Assembly (NCBI GenBank): GCA_022414725.1
Contig: CM039462.1
Coordinates: forward strand, 40,628,046-40,692,045
DNA length: 64,000 nucleotides
Direction of reading: 5' to 3'
From: Microglena sp. YARC
Taxonomy: Eukaryota > Chlorophyta > Chlorophyceae > Chlamydomonadales > Chlamydomonadaceae
The translations under genes and the position numbers were made by a program. The notes below the pieces were generated by a model, which saw nothing but the letters and a program-made list of their open reading frames with translations, searched no databases and was not told the DNA's origin. Shown here in pieces: positions 29,586-38,374 of the stretch (the first letter of the stretch is position 1; each line of letters starts with the position of its first letter).

Positions 29586-30163
29586 ATGCCGCCACAACCT
29601 TGTCAGCCCATTTCAAATCCAGTCCGCCAACTAGGAAGGGCGCTGGACATGGACAGTCTCGACACATCAAAGTTTCTTGATCGCCTCCACTGCCGGAATG
29701 TCAGCCGTCTCAATGCACTGCGGACGTCATCGGCTACTTCCGGCGATCCACGCGTCTTGGAGTATAACGCATTGCGCCACTTAATTAAACAAAAACACCA
29801 CACATCCCCATCGTCACGTTTGTTCCTCGTCGCTGTGGAGTACGTCTTTGATGACGGCTGCTTCAAGCGCGCCAACGGGGGACGCCCTTGTATTTCTCAC
29901 ATGCTATCAACACACTTTTCGTGGTGGAGACGAAAATCCTCAAAGCCCATGCCAAAACTGGAAATGCCAAGGTGTTGAAAGCCATACAGCAGGCCACTAT
30001 GTGCGCGAGTAGACTTTCGTCATGGATACCGCATCTCATCAACATTGACATGAAAGACGGAACAACACTTGGATCTGTGACAATTCGTCGTATGATCGTG
30101 ACAGCTGTGGATCGCGGTGGACGCGTCTTCAGTCAAGATATCCGCAGCCAGGAAGTTGACTAA
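29586..30163 (+). CDS. Unknown protein with one frameshift
   Basis: ATG 29586 opens MPPQPCQPISNPVRQLGRAL, then LDRLHCRNVSRLNALRTSSA and LFLVAVEYVFDDGCFKRANG. Near 29876-29881 (run of five G's) the coding reading moves to the frame ending at 30163: FSHAINTLFVVETKILKAHA, HLINIDMKDGTTLGSVTIRR. Total about 192 aa if the frames are continuous. No family recognised. The homopolymer position allows either decay or sequence error. Confidence 0.45.
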
Positions 30164-30431
30164 CTTAAATAACTCACGTAACTTGATTAACTGAAGGTGG
30201 AACTTTGGAAAAACACTGGAACAATGTGTACATGTGTACAACAATCGACCGTCTGTCCAAGTTGTACATAGAGAATTGTAAATAATTCAATATACTGTAA
30301 CATTATTGACCGGTCTGAGTGTAACTTATGAATTCCTTATGCACATCAGGGGTCCTGGGGACATGTAGTAAGAAAGACAATGAATTCTCCATAATCGATC
30401 GCCTCTTCCCCGGTACTCGTACACAAAAAAT

Positions 30432-30782
30432 CTACTTAGGCTTAAATGTGCGAGCAGTATGATTCAGTTTGGAAGTTTTAGGATTGGATGTGCGCGTGGT
30501 GGACGTTTTAGGATTGGATGTGCGAGTGGTAGACGTTTTAGGATTGGATGTGCGAGTGGTAGAAATTGCAGGATTGAATGTGCGTGCGTATGGGTCCATC
30601 TTAGAAACGTATTCTTTTGAATTCCATTCGATTTGTTTGGAATTGTCTATGAACTTAATATTTGATATTGCGAGTTTAATATTTGATATTGCTTTTTTCG
30701 AGTCCTCGTCTGTAGCGTAAAGAACCATTTTATGGGTACTCGAATGGTACCAGATGTACAATAGATGGAATTTTTCTGTCAT
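30432..30782 (-). CDS. Small protein with TTRTSNPKTS tandem repeats
   Basis: 116 aa from ATG 30782. N-terminal globular part MTEKFHLLYIWYHSSTHKMV, a duplicated KxAISNIK segment, then three tandem TTRTSNPKTS units near the C-terminus (also visible as DNA repeats at 30475-30560). Its start overlaps the stop of an upstream ORF (30779-30955) as ATGA. Role unknown. Confidence 0.55.
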   Translation of the reverse strand: MTEKFHLLYIWYHSSTHKMVLYATDEDSKKAISNIKLAISNIKFIDNSKQIEWNSKEYVSKMDPYARTFNPAISTTRTSNPKTSTTRTSNPKTSTTRTSNPKTSKLNHTARTFKPK

Positions 30783-31180
30783 TTTGATATTTTTTTTTCT
30801 CCCAAGCGTCCCACCAACTCTGACACATTAACGTCCGGCACGATGGGCACGGTGGCATAGTTTATGACTGGATATAATCGCAGCATGTTACAAATGTCGA
30901 TAATCTCGGACGGACGCAAGAATCGGCACAACAACTCATCCTGGATCGCTTTCATACCTTGTACGTCAACAGTTTATCCACATTTTTCCCCCATTTTTGC
31001 TTTATCCATTCAATGATATTAATCTTTTGCTGTTTAGACAGTTTAACATTATCATATTTGACAGTGTTCACTTCGTATGTTTTGCGTGCGCTATTGTTTT
31101 TTTCTTAGCGCACTCAGTAAACAAATTTATTCTCTCTTGGAGCCGGATCCGATTTGTTTGCTGTTCATTTTTAATAAGTG
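30779..31180 (-). pseudogene. Decayed gene upstream of the TTRTSNPKTS ORF
   Basis: Between stops the minus strand reads LQERINLFTECAKKKTIAHA, then VKYDNVKLSKQQKINIIEWI, then an ATG ORF (30955-30779, 58 aa) MKAIQDELLCRFLRPSEIID. All three have coding character but lie in separate ORFs. Either a single broken gene or a short ORF plus flanking remnants. No family recognised. Confidence 0.35.
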
Positions 31181-31194
31181 AAACACTTTTTTCT

Positions 31195-31372
31195 CAAAAT
31201 AATTTTGAATGCGGGGGACCTGGTTGGTCATGGGATGGCATGTATCCACCAGGCGTGCACCTGAGTCCTCGCGTGACACTCCGAACAGGCCATTTCAATC
31301 CAGCAATTGCATCTTCGCGTTTTACATCGATGTAGTAGTTCTTCACTTGCTGGGATGGTTCCGACTCCTCGA
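31195..31372 (-). pseudogene. Copy of the 35396-35629 coding fragment (broken)
   Basis: About 175 bp nearly identical to 35455-35628, including GTGCACCTGAGTCCTCGCGT. One-base changes break the frame. Minus-strand peptide pieces NGLFGVSR and YMPSHDQPGPPH are shared. Confidence 0.5.
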
Positions 31373-31435
31373 GTCACAGAGAGACTGACTGACTGACACA
31401 CACACACAAAGGAATGCATGACATGGGTGGTGGAA

Positions 31436-31699
31436 TTAACAGAGGCTGAACCACATGAACACGGATGGGGAGAGAGGGGCGGGTGATTGACGAAAGTGGG
31501 CAGGGGAAACTCTACCGCAACCATACTCGCATGCATGAATGACCTGGACGTCATACCCAAGAATTTCGAGTATTTTCCATTTCAAGCTAAACCATGTCAC
31601 AGTTAAGTCATTGGTGATGGAACCTACCAGGCTTCGGACGGGGGTCGATGTTTTTTCCACCAACACACGTAATTCTCTTTCGTATTCTTCTTGCAACAT
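31436..31699 (-). CDS. Unknown protein, 87 aa
   Basis: ATG 31699, MLQEEYERELRVLVEKTSTP then SLVGSITNDLTVTWFSLKWK. The last third is Pro/Ser-rich and may be out of frame. Weak candidate. Confidence 0.3.
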   Translation of the reverse strand: MLQEEYERELRVLVEKTSTPVRSLVGSITNDLTVTWFSLKWKILEILGYDVQVIHACEYGCGRVSPAHFRQSPAPLSPSVFMWFSLC

Positions 31700-31747
31700 T
31701 TTGACAGTTCACGTCAAAATTATTATTAGATAAATGAAGAAACTCCT

Positions 31748-31775
31748 TTATGTTGTTCTCAAATAAAGTGGGAAT
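31748..31775 (+). repeat. MITE-4-like left terminal repeat
   Basis: TATGTTGTTCTCAAATAAAG followed by TGGGA is the inverse of the MITE-4 right end seen at 25820-25846 and 39275-39303. Confidence 0.5.
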
Positions 31776-31784
31776 TCTCAAATA

Positions 31785-31905
31785 TAATGGGCGTTCCTGC
31801 CTCCCGGCCGATTTTGACTGGTTGCGAAACATGGTATGGAGCGGATTTGTGATTCCTTGGTGCTTATGTCTCGAGATAGCGAGTCGTTCATGAGGCTGCT
31901 CCATG
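31785..31905 (+). mobile_element. MITE-3, right end missing
   Basis: TAATGGGCGTTCCTGCCTCC, then GGTTGCGAAACATGGTATGG to GCGAGTCGTTCATGAGGCT. The right terminal repeat is absent. Confidence 0.82.
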
Positions 31906-31924
31906 AGATGGCAAGCAAGGGTTT

Positions 31925-32198
31925 TCAACAAGCAAGATGGGGTGTGAGTTTGTGCATGCCGAATGTTGCCAGTTTAACTTGGGTCAACTGAGCATCGGTC
32001 AACATCCCTTGCAGTTCATGGTACGCCGCGGCCCATGCCCTTTCCAACTCACGCTCGATCTGGGTGGACGTGGCATCCCGCACTGCTTGGATCTCCTTGT
32101 CCAGGCGCTGGATCTCCTGACGCTGGTTTGCCTGTTCCTCGAACAACACTTTGTAGTCCCGCCTCAAGCTGCTGCAAACGATTATCAAAGTCACTCAT
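31925..32198 (-). pseudogene. Small coiled-coil protein with frameshift
   Basis: ATG 32198 gives MSDFDNRLQQLEAGLQSVV; coding then shifts near 32143 to the frame EEQANQRQEIQRLDKEIQAV, ending at 31925. Together a roughly 90-residue heptad-rich protein. Function unknown. Confidence 0.45.
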
Positions 32199-32242
32199 CC
32201 TCCTTCCCTGCATGCTCAAAATTATTTTGGAAATGTGAACGG

Positions 32243-32328
32243 CCGGACAGCGCATTTCTGCTGAAGGAGGCCAAAGAACGCTTCAAGACATGCGAATATT
32301 TCAACGGAAAACTCAGCACGATCAAGAC
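32243..32328 (+). pseudogene. D5-like gene C-terminal fragment
   Basis: Translates as DSAFLLKEAKERFKTCEYFN then GKLSTIKT, identical to the D5-like gene at 43729-44901. It is joined directly to MITE-2 sequence at 32329. Confidence 0.8.
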
Positions 32329-32524
32329 CCGTGTTCTTTTGGGCCACGGTACCGGGGAAGAGGCGATCGCTTAAGTGCGGCTGGTCCTTCAATGGATATT
32401 CTCGTTAACATCTTGCAATTTGTTGATTCACAATCGTATTGGTGTTCCACTACCCCGTGGATTTCTACACCTTTAGGTTACACCGTACACGAAGCGGTTT
32501 CATTTTAGTATTCCGTCGACTGTA
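32326..32524 (+). mobile_element. MITE-2 right half
   Basis: CCGTGTTCTTTTGGGCCACG to TTTTAGTATTCCGTCGACTG then TA, matching the right part of the complete MITE-2 with an internal deletion. A MITE-4-like end (CCCACTTTACTTTATTTGAG) follows at 32538-32566. Confidence 0.75.
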
Positions 32525-32586
32525 ATGTAAAAGAATGGTCCCACTTTACTTTATTTGAGAACAACACAACCGTGAGAATTTATATA

Positions 32587-33873
32587 ATGCTCGACATCGA
32601 AATTAGTCACATACTGGATCGAGTAAAAGCCGGAGAATGCAAATGGGATTGGGGTCAATTGAGTGATAATCCATACTTGACATGGGACGTCGTGTCGAGT
32701 AACCCAGAAAACCGTGGGATTGGAGTAATTTGTGCTTAAACCCCAGTGTCGTCACGTGGGACATCGTGTCGAGTAACCCAGACAAACCATGGGATTGGTA
32801 TTGGTTGAGCACAAACGCCAGTGTCGTCACGTGGGACATCGTGTCGAGTAACCGGACAAACCATGGGACTGGAGTGGATTGAGCTCAAACGCGAGTATTT
32901 CGTGGGACATTGTGTCGAGTAACCTGGAGAAACCATTGAGTTGGTATTGGTTGAGCGCAAACACCAGTGTCATCTCATGGGACATTGTATCGAGTAACCT
33001 GGACAAACCATGGAATTGGCGTGGATTGAGTGCGAATCCCGGAGTAGCCACTTGGGACATCGTCTCGAGTAACCTGGACAAACCATGGTATTGGAGTGGA
33101 TTGAGCACAAACACCATAGCCACATGGGAAATCGTGTCGAGTAACCTGGACAAACCATGGGATTGGTATTGGTTGAGCACAAACCCCAATGTCACATGGG
33201 ACATCGTGTCTAGTAACCTGGACAAGCCGTGGAACTGGCGTGGATTGAGTGCGAATCCCGGAGTAGTCACATTGGATATTGTCGTGACGAACCCGGACAA
33301 GCCGTGGGATTGGTATTATTTGAGCACAAACCCCAGTGTAGCCACATGGGATATTGTCGTGACGAACCCGGACAAGCCGTGGGATTGGTGTGGATTGAGT
33401 GCGAATCCCGGGGTAGCCACCCTGGATATTGTCTCGAGTAACCCGGACAAACCATGGGATTGGTATTGGTTGAGCACACCCCCCAGTGTAGCCACATGGG
33501 ACATCGTGTCGAGTACAACATGGACAAACCATGGGATTGGTATTATTTGAGCACAAACCCCAGTGTAGCCACCTGGGATATTGTCTCGAGTAACCCGGAC
33601 AAGCCGTGGAACTGGCTTGGATTGAGTGCGAATCCCGGAGTAGCCACTTGGGACATTGTCTCGAGTAACCCGGACAAACCATGGGACTGGCATTTATTGA
33701 GTAGTAACCGCAACATGTTGGTATCCGTCCAAGACGCGTGCCGTTTAGTGCGAAGACGCAGAGCCGCAGCGACTATTCAGGAAACATGGAGACACGTGAA
33801 TACAAACCCGAGTTATGTTGTGTGCCGACGCAGACTCTTGAAAGAATTCATAAGCTGGGGGGATTTGTTATAA
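32587..33873 (+). CDS. Trp-rich tandem-repeat protein with C-terminal IQ-like motif (several frameshifts)
   Basis: ATG 32587, preceded by TTTATATAAT, starts MLDIEISHILDRVKAGECKW. About fourteen repeats of roughly 26-27 residues follow, consensus WDIVSSNPDKPWDWYWLSTN plus PSVAT. The type is common in NCLDV proteins and of unknown structure. The C-terminus (RAAATIQETWRHVNTNPSYV then CRRRLLKEF) contains an IQ-like helix. Frames break near 32706 and 32850 (single-base losses relative to other units) and near 33510. The largest open pieces are 32879-33550 and 33454-33873. Repeats are near-identical in DNA, so slippage or read error could explain the breaks. Confidence 0.65.
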
Positions 33874-33975
33874 ACAATGCTGATGCGCTGGTGCTGGTCA
33901 CGCAACTGTATAAGAGCGGGCGACTGCTACAGTCATAAATTGTGATTTAGTGTACATAAATTGTGAGCGAATTAC

Positions 33976-34200
33976 ATGGACTGCACTCGACGTAAATACG
34001 GAATCCCTTGCCAACCATATTCCAATAAATGTCCCCGCCATCTTGCTCACATTCCAACCTGTGCAGGTGATAGCTATTTTCAGGTGCATAAAGTGTTCTA
34101 AGTTCATGATGGTATTAGAACTGATTGCGTCAACTGCGGCCTCTGCAACGCTGGCAGAGAAGGCGTGTTGTCATCCTGTCACTCATTCATTTTGTTCGTC
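33976..34200 (+). pseudogene. Cys-rich small ORF with in-frame stop
   Basis: ATG 33976 gives a 41-residue ORF, MDCTRRKYGIPCQPYSNKCP and on, ending with TAA at 34099-34101. The same frame continues with DCVNCGLCNAGREGVLSSCH. Regular Cys spacing on both sides suggests one zinc-binding protein interrupted by a stop. It directly precedes the gene at 34245. Confidence 0.35.
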
Positions 34201-34244
34201 CACCGAGTGTAGAGACATATCGACCAAACGGAAGAAAAAGTCCA

Positions 34245-34799
34245 ATGATCGACACTTTGCAATATAGTGTGTTGCACGGAGTATTATGTGCACTGGGTCC
34301 TGCACACAGTGTCCGGATGGCATCATGCTCGAAATCTCTTAACCACTCCATTATGAGTTTGGCAAGTCTTGAGACTTTGATACCAATACTACGGGAGCGA
34401 TTGAAGGAGGCTTGTTGGTCACTATTACAAGCTGGGTATTGTGTTGGAGTCACAAATACACTTGCCAGTTCCATATCGAGCGCGAATTCGATGATAACAT
34501 TCACCTACACAGATAAGATGTTACACGAATGTGATTATTTCGTCAGGGGTGCACCTGAAACAACGATGTATCGCTTTCAAGCTTTGATTAGGGAAACTGT
34601 GGTCAACAACATGAAGATGTTTGGAGAAGTCTTCGACAGGTACATCATCCATACGAATGCACGGCTGCAGCGAAAGGGCAATCGCCCAACAATCCGTGCG
34701 AAGAAGCTTGAAAAACATTTCGCTAGATGTGCAGAACAATTATCACGAGTCGCCCAAACCATGAGTTCAGCTACTACAGTCGGCGGAACAGTAAAATGA
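34245..34799 (+). CDS. Unknown F-box-like protein, copy 1; C-terminus supplied by a transposon end
   Basis: 184 aa from ATG 34245. The N-terminus, SVLHGVLCALGPAHSVRMAS then CSKSLNHSIM, has the helical look of a divergent F-box (weak). The middle is helical and Cys-containing. The last residues TTVGGTVK and the stop are encoded by the MITE-2 terminal repeat at 34775 (TACAGTCGGCGGAACAGTAA then AATGA). The paralogue at 39757 is about 97 percent identical until residue 124. The shared 5' flank (CACCGAGTGTAGAGACATAT) shows the promoter region was duplicated too. Confidence 0.6.
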   Translation: MIDTLQYSVLHGVLCALGPAHSVRMASCSKSLNHSIMSLASLETLIPILRERLKEACWSLLQAGYCVGVTNTLASSISSANSMITFTYTDKMLHECDYFVRGAPETTMYRFQALIRETVVNNMKMFGEVFDRYIIHTNARLQRKGNRPTIRAKKLEKHFARCAEQLSRVAQTMSSATTVGGTVK

Positions 34800-34800
34800 A
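34775..34800 (+). repeat. MITE-2 left end
   Basis: TACAGTCGGCGGAACAGTAA then AATGAAAC, identical to the left end at 15774. Confidence 0.75.
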
Positions 34801-34830
34801 ACGTCTGAATGCTTTGACTCCATATTGTAC

Positions 34831-35169
34831 ATGGACAAAAGGAACAGACACAAATTGTTTGCGCTGAAAGCCTTGTTTGTGTCCGAAGACAATCCAACCA
34901 TCTACCGAATAATGGAGAGGATGTACATCACCCGACCTGGATTGGACATCAACATCGACTTATTTGGCTCCGATACACTGTCGATCTCTTACTTTGATAC
35001 AGAAATCCAGGAGGTCTTCTTCGAGAAGATTTGCATGTCTTGGCTGCGCGTCAGTAAGGCAGTTCGAGTGATCGCAGAGCGATACCGCGAACACCTCCAG
35101 AGGAAAAGGAATCACATGGTCAGTCACGTGCTCGTGCCTTTCATCGTGCGAAACCACGTGGCAACTTAA
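34831..35169 (+). CDS. Unknown protein, 112 aa
   Basis: ATG 34831: MDKRNRHKLFALKALFVSED, then GLDINIDLFGSDTLSISYFD and a basic helix RVIAERYREHLQRKRNHMVS. It may be the displaced C-terminal part of the preceding gene, separated by the transposon end, because only 31 bp lie between them. No family recognised. Confidence 0.45.
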   Translation: MDKRNRHKLFALKALFVSEDNPTIYRIMERMYITRPGLDINIDLFGSDTLSISYFDTEIQEVFFEKICMSWLRVSKAVRVIAERYREHLQRKRNHMVSHVLVPFIVRNHVAT

Positions 35170-35306
35170 AAACCACGTCAACTAGACCCCGTTCTCTGTA
35201 TTTTTTCCATGAATACGGGGGCTCTGCTTGGTATCGACAGCGTTTCGAAGTTTAGTTATTTTCGGAAAGCAAACGAGGCAACTACTGTTGCAACCTCCCA
35301 CAAATT

Positions 35307-35331
35307 GCGTCTCCGACTGTACTTCCGAGAG
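35307..35331 (-). repeat. Diverged MITE-1 terminal repeat
   Basis: CACAAATTGCGTCTCCGACT then GTA is the inverse of TACAGTCGGAGACGCAATTT at 28456. Confidence 0.55.
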
Positions 35332-35395
35332 ATCCTTGACAGTTCACATGCAAACGCAACGGCGGAAACCTGTAGCCTCTTTCTCGTCCACACAC

Positions 35396-35629
35396 TCACT
35401 CTGTGAAAAGAGAACCAGTCAAAGTTTCGCCATTTTTTTTTGTTTTTGTGTATTTGTGTTTTGCATGCGGGGGACCTGGTTGGTCATGGGATGGCATGTA
35501 CTCCACCAGGCGTGCACCTGAGTCCTCGCGTGACACTCCGAACAGGCCATTCAATCCAGCAATTGCATCTTCGCGTTTTACATCGATGTAGTAGTTCTTC
35601 ACTTGCTGGGATGGTTCCGACTCCTGCAT
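35396..35629 (-). CDS. Short ORF, duplicated coding fragment
   Basis: 77 aa from ATG 35629: MQESEPSQQVKNYYIDVKRE then DAIAGLNGLFGVSREDSGAR. The first 57 residues are duplicated (broken) at 31195-31372, which suggests a fragment of a larger protein mobilised twice. The last 20 residues look like low-complexity Lys/Thr sequence. Function unknown. Confidence 0.4.
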   Translation of the reverse strand: MQESEPSQQVKNYYIDVKREDAIAGLNGLFGVSREDSGARLVEYMPSHDQPGPPHAKHKYTKTKKNGETLTGSLFTE

Positions 35630-35734
35630 GGTTGCTTTTTGTACAATCGGACAAGGGAATTACATACAGGATTCACAACAACGTTTACACTCGTGTTTCG
35701 AGGAACGGAGACCGACCGACCACTCTCATCAAGG

Positions 35735-35825
35735 ACGGCGGCATCTGTCGAGTCGAGTCACATCACATGGCGACCTCTCGCATCACGGCGGAAACTGTCG
35801 AGTCGAGTCACAGCACACTGTGATT
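35735..35825 (+). repeat. R1 fragment
   Basis: One and a half R1 units: GTCGAGTCGAGTCACATCAC, GGCGACCTCTCGCATCACGG. Confidence 0.87.
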
Positions 35826-35948
35826 TCGCAGACCCGTACCGTCCCCCACGTTCGTCCATCCATTCCTCACACACACCAAGGCGGCTTTCGCTGACTTCGA
35901 GGCGCGCGAAAAACGTGGCAGAAATGCCACGTTTACACTCGTATTTTC

Positions 35949-36512
35949 ATGGGCGCGCGAACACACGTGTCACATATGCTGACATGTTTCCCCTGGTTGC
36001 GTCTGACACCCCTCGCAGAAAAAGTCTGCCATGGGTACTTCAGTCTGCGGAACATGGCGAGCATCGAGGCTGGCATGTGGCTGCATATTGATTGCGTCAA
36101 CCCCATCGGCATCAAGTTCGAGCACGATGGCATTGTGAGCGCCCCCCCAGAAGGGTATTCCTCTGCATCAGACATCAAGGTCATCCACTATGCGGGGTCA
36201 GAGCCCCATGGAAAGCGATTGATCAGCGAGACTACTCTGGCAGAGTTCCTGGTAGTTGGCAGCTCTGCACGGGTTGTGAATGCGAGGTGTCGTTTCTCAC
36301 CGTTGGAGGTGGTCAAAAGGGCACGCTCGCAGCTCGGCAGGGCGGATTACAATGTGTTGGGAAGGAACTGTCAGCACTTCGGTAGCTGGTGCTATGAGGG
36401 TGCGGCTTTTTCTAGAGAGGTGTTCAAGTACGGCGTCGTTGGCACCAGTTTCGGCCTGGTGGTCAGTATTGTAGGGATCATTGCAATTGGGATGGCGAGG
36501 GCATCTTGGTAG
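35949..36512 (+). CDS. LRAT-like (NlpC/P60 superfamily) protein with C-terminal membrane anchor
   Basis: 187 aa. The LRAT-type domain spans about 36-160: GMWLHIDCVNPIGIKFEHDG has the conserved His (EHDGI), a second His follows in KVIHYAG, and GRNCQHFGSWCYEG carries the catalytic Cys in the NCxHF motif. Residues about 163-184 (FGLVVSIVGIIAIGMA) form a tail anchor, as in HRASLS/PLAAT phospholipid acyltransferases. The catalytic triad appears complete. Predicted to be a thiol acyltransferase or phospholipase acting on host or virion membranes. ATG 35949 gives the longest ORF; ATG 36054 or 36075 would still include the domain. No frameshift. Confidence 0.8.
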   Translation: MGARTHVSHMLTCFPWLRLTPLAEKVCHGYFSLRNMASIEAGMWLHIDCVNPIGIKFEHDGIVSAPPEGYSSASDIKVIHYAGSEPHGKRLISETTLAEFLVVGSSARVVNARCRFSPLEVVKRARSQLGRADYNVLGRNCQHFGSWCYEGAAFSREVFKYGVVGTSFGLVVSIVGIIAIGMARASW

Positions 36513-36639
36513 AAGCCGCCAGCCATGTGCGTACTAAAATGATGGAGCAGGAGGACAACACCGAGGTCTAGGAATTGCAATAAGTGGGGGAATAAATACT
36601 TGCGCAAGCGTCACAAGGGAGGTGCATGGGCCTCGGTAG

Positions 36640-36663
36640 TATAAATAAATAATGAGTTGGGAT
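36640..36663 (+). promoter_or_regulatory. F-box/ankyrin promoter element
   Basis: TATAAATAAATAATGAGTTG, 119 bp upstream of the ATG at 36759. CATCCTGTGCGCTTGCATGC follows, as at 12.4 kb. Confidence 0.55.
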
Positions 36664-36758
36664 TTTATAAAAGGCTATAGACCATTTTATAATAAAATTA
36701 TAATAACTATAAACCATCCTGTGCGCTTGCATGCATTGTACACACAAGTTTATAGAAC

Positions 36759-38347
36759 ATGCATTCGCACACGCGATCATCGTTAATCCTAACGCTTCCC
36801 CATGACATTCTTGATCGTATTGCCCTATTATCTTCCAACCCCAAGATTGTATTAGTGTGTAAAACTCTGTGCAAAAGATTTTCTGGATGGCCCCTTACCG
36901 GACTGATCCAACCACCACAACGAGTTGGAGAGATTATGGCGAAAGGGGGGCGCACCGACCTTCTAGCAGTATGCTTGGTGTCCAATCCTCTTGTCCAGGT
37001 TAAGGGCGTACAATTGAGGGCGAACCAAAATGAAAACAAGATTCTCTATGTGGCTGCCAAGGCCGGTCACGCCGATGTCTGCAAGCTGCTGATGGATCCA
37101 GAGGTGGCTGGACTTGAGTTCAGGGCCCTGGCGAACTCTCTCAACAGCTTGGCATTGCGTGAGGCTGCCGATGAAGGTCACGCAGATGTCTGCAAGCTTC
37201 TCATGGATCCAGCGGTGGCTGGACTTGAGTTCAGGGCCGGGCGAACTCTAGCGACAGCAGTGCCTTGTGGGCGGCTGCCAAGGCAGGTCACACAGATGTC
37301 TGCAAGCTGCTCATGGATCCAGAGGTGGCTGGAATTGAGTTCAGGGCCAGGGCGAACACCAGCGACAGCTTGGCATTGTGGGCCGCTGCTAGAGAAGGTC
37401 ACGCAGATGTCTGCAAGCTGCTCATGGATCCAGCGGTGGCTGGACTTGAGTTCAGGGCCCGGGCAAACTCTACCGCCAGCAGTGCCTTGTGGGCGGCTGC
37501 CAAGGCAGGTCACACAGATGTCTGCAAGATGCTCATGGATCCAGAGGTGGCTGGACTTGAGTACAGGGCCAGGGCGAACTCTAGTGACAGCATGGCCTTG
37601 TGGGCGGCTGCCATGGCTGGTCACGCAGATGTCTGCAAGCTGCTGATGGATCCAGAGGTGGCTGGAATTGAGTTCAGGGCCCTTGCTAACTCTAGCGATA
37701 GCATGGCATTGTGGGCCGCTGCTAAGGACGGTCACGCAGATGTCTGCAATCTGCTGATGGATCCAGTGGTGGCTGGAATTGAGTTCAGGGCTAGGGCGAA
37801 CTCTAGCGACAGCAGGGCCTTGCGTGAGGCTGCAAAGGCAGGTCACGCAGATGTCTGCAAGCTGCTCATGGATCCAGAGGTTGCTGGAATTGAGTTCAGG
37901 GCTAGGGCGAACTCTAGCGACAGCAGGGCCTTGCGTGAGGCTGCCAAGGCAGGTCACGCAGATGTCTGCAAGCTGCTGATGGATCCAGAGGTTGCTGGAA
38001 TTGAGTTCAGGGCCCGGGCGAACTCTGTCAACAGCTGGGCATCGCGGCTGGCTGCGAAGGTAGGTCACGCAGATCTCTGCAAGCTGCTGATGGATCCAGC
38101 GGTGGCTGGAATTGAGTTCAGGGCCAGGGCGTACACTTTCGACAGCAGGGCATTGTGGGCGGCTGCCAAGGCCGGTCACGCAGATGTCTGCAAGCTGCTC
38201 ATGGATCCAGCGGTGGCTGGAATTGAGTTCAGGGCCCGGGCGAACTCTAGCGATAGCAGGGCCTTGCGTGAGGCTGCGAAGGCTGGTCACGCAGATGTCT
38301 GCAAGCTGCTGATGGATTCAGATGCGGCTGGCACCGAGTACAGCTGA
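36759..38347 (+). CDS. F-box/ankyrin-repeat protein C (one frameshift)
   Basis: ATG 36759, MHSHTRSSLILTLPHDILDR: F-box at residues about 11-50. It is followed by about twelve 37-residue ankyrin-type repeats. The frame is broken once near 37238, where GGCCGGG replaces GGCCCGGG of other units; the open pieces are 36759-37646 and 37265-38347. Best preserved of the three F-box/ankyrin paralogues. Neighbouring repeats share long identical DNA tracts, indicating gene conversion. Inferred role: SCF-type substrate adaptor. Confidence 0.78.
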
Positions 38348-38374
38348 GTTGAGACAACCAACGTCTGTGTCTTT

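Noticed and set aside
29223..29680. Ser/Leu-rich ORFs across the (TC)n tract
   Set aside because: Low-complexity microsatellite translation in two frames.
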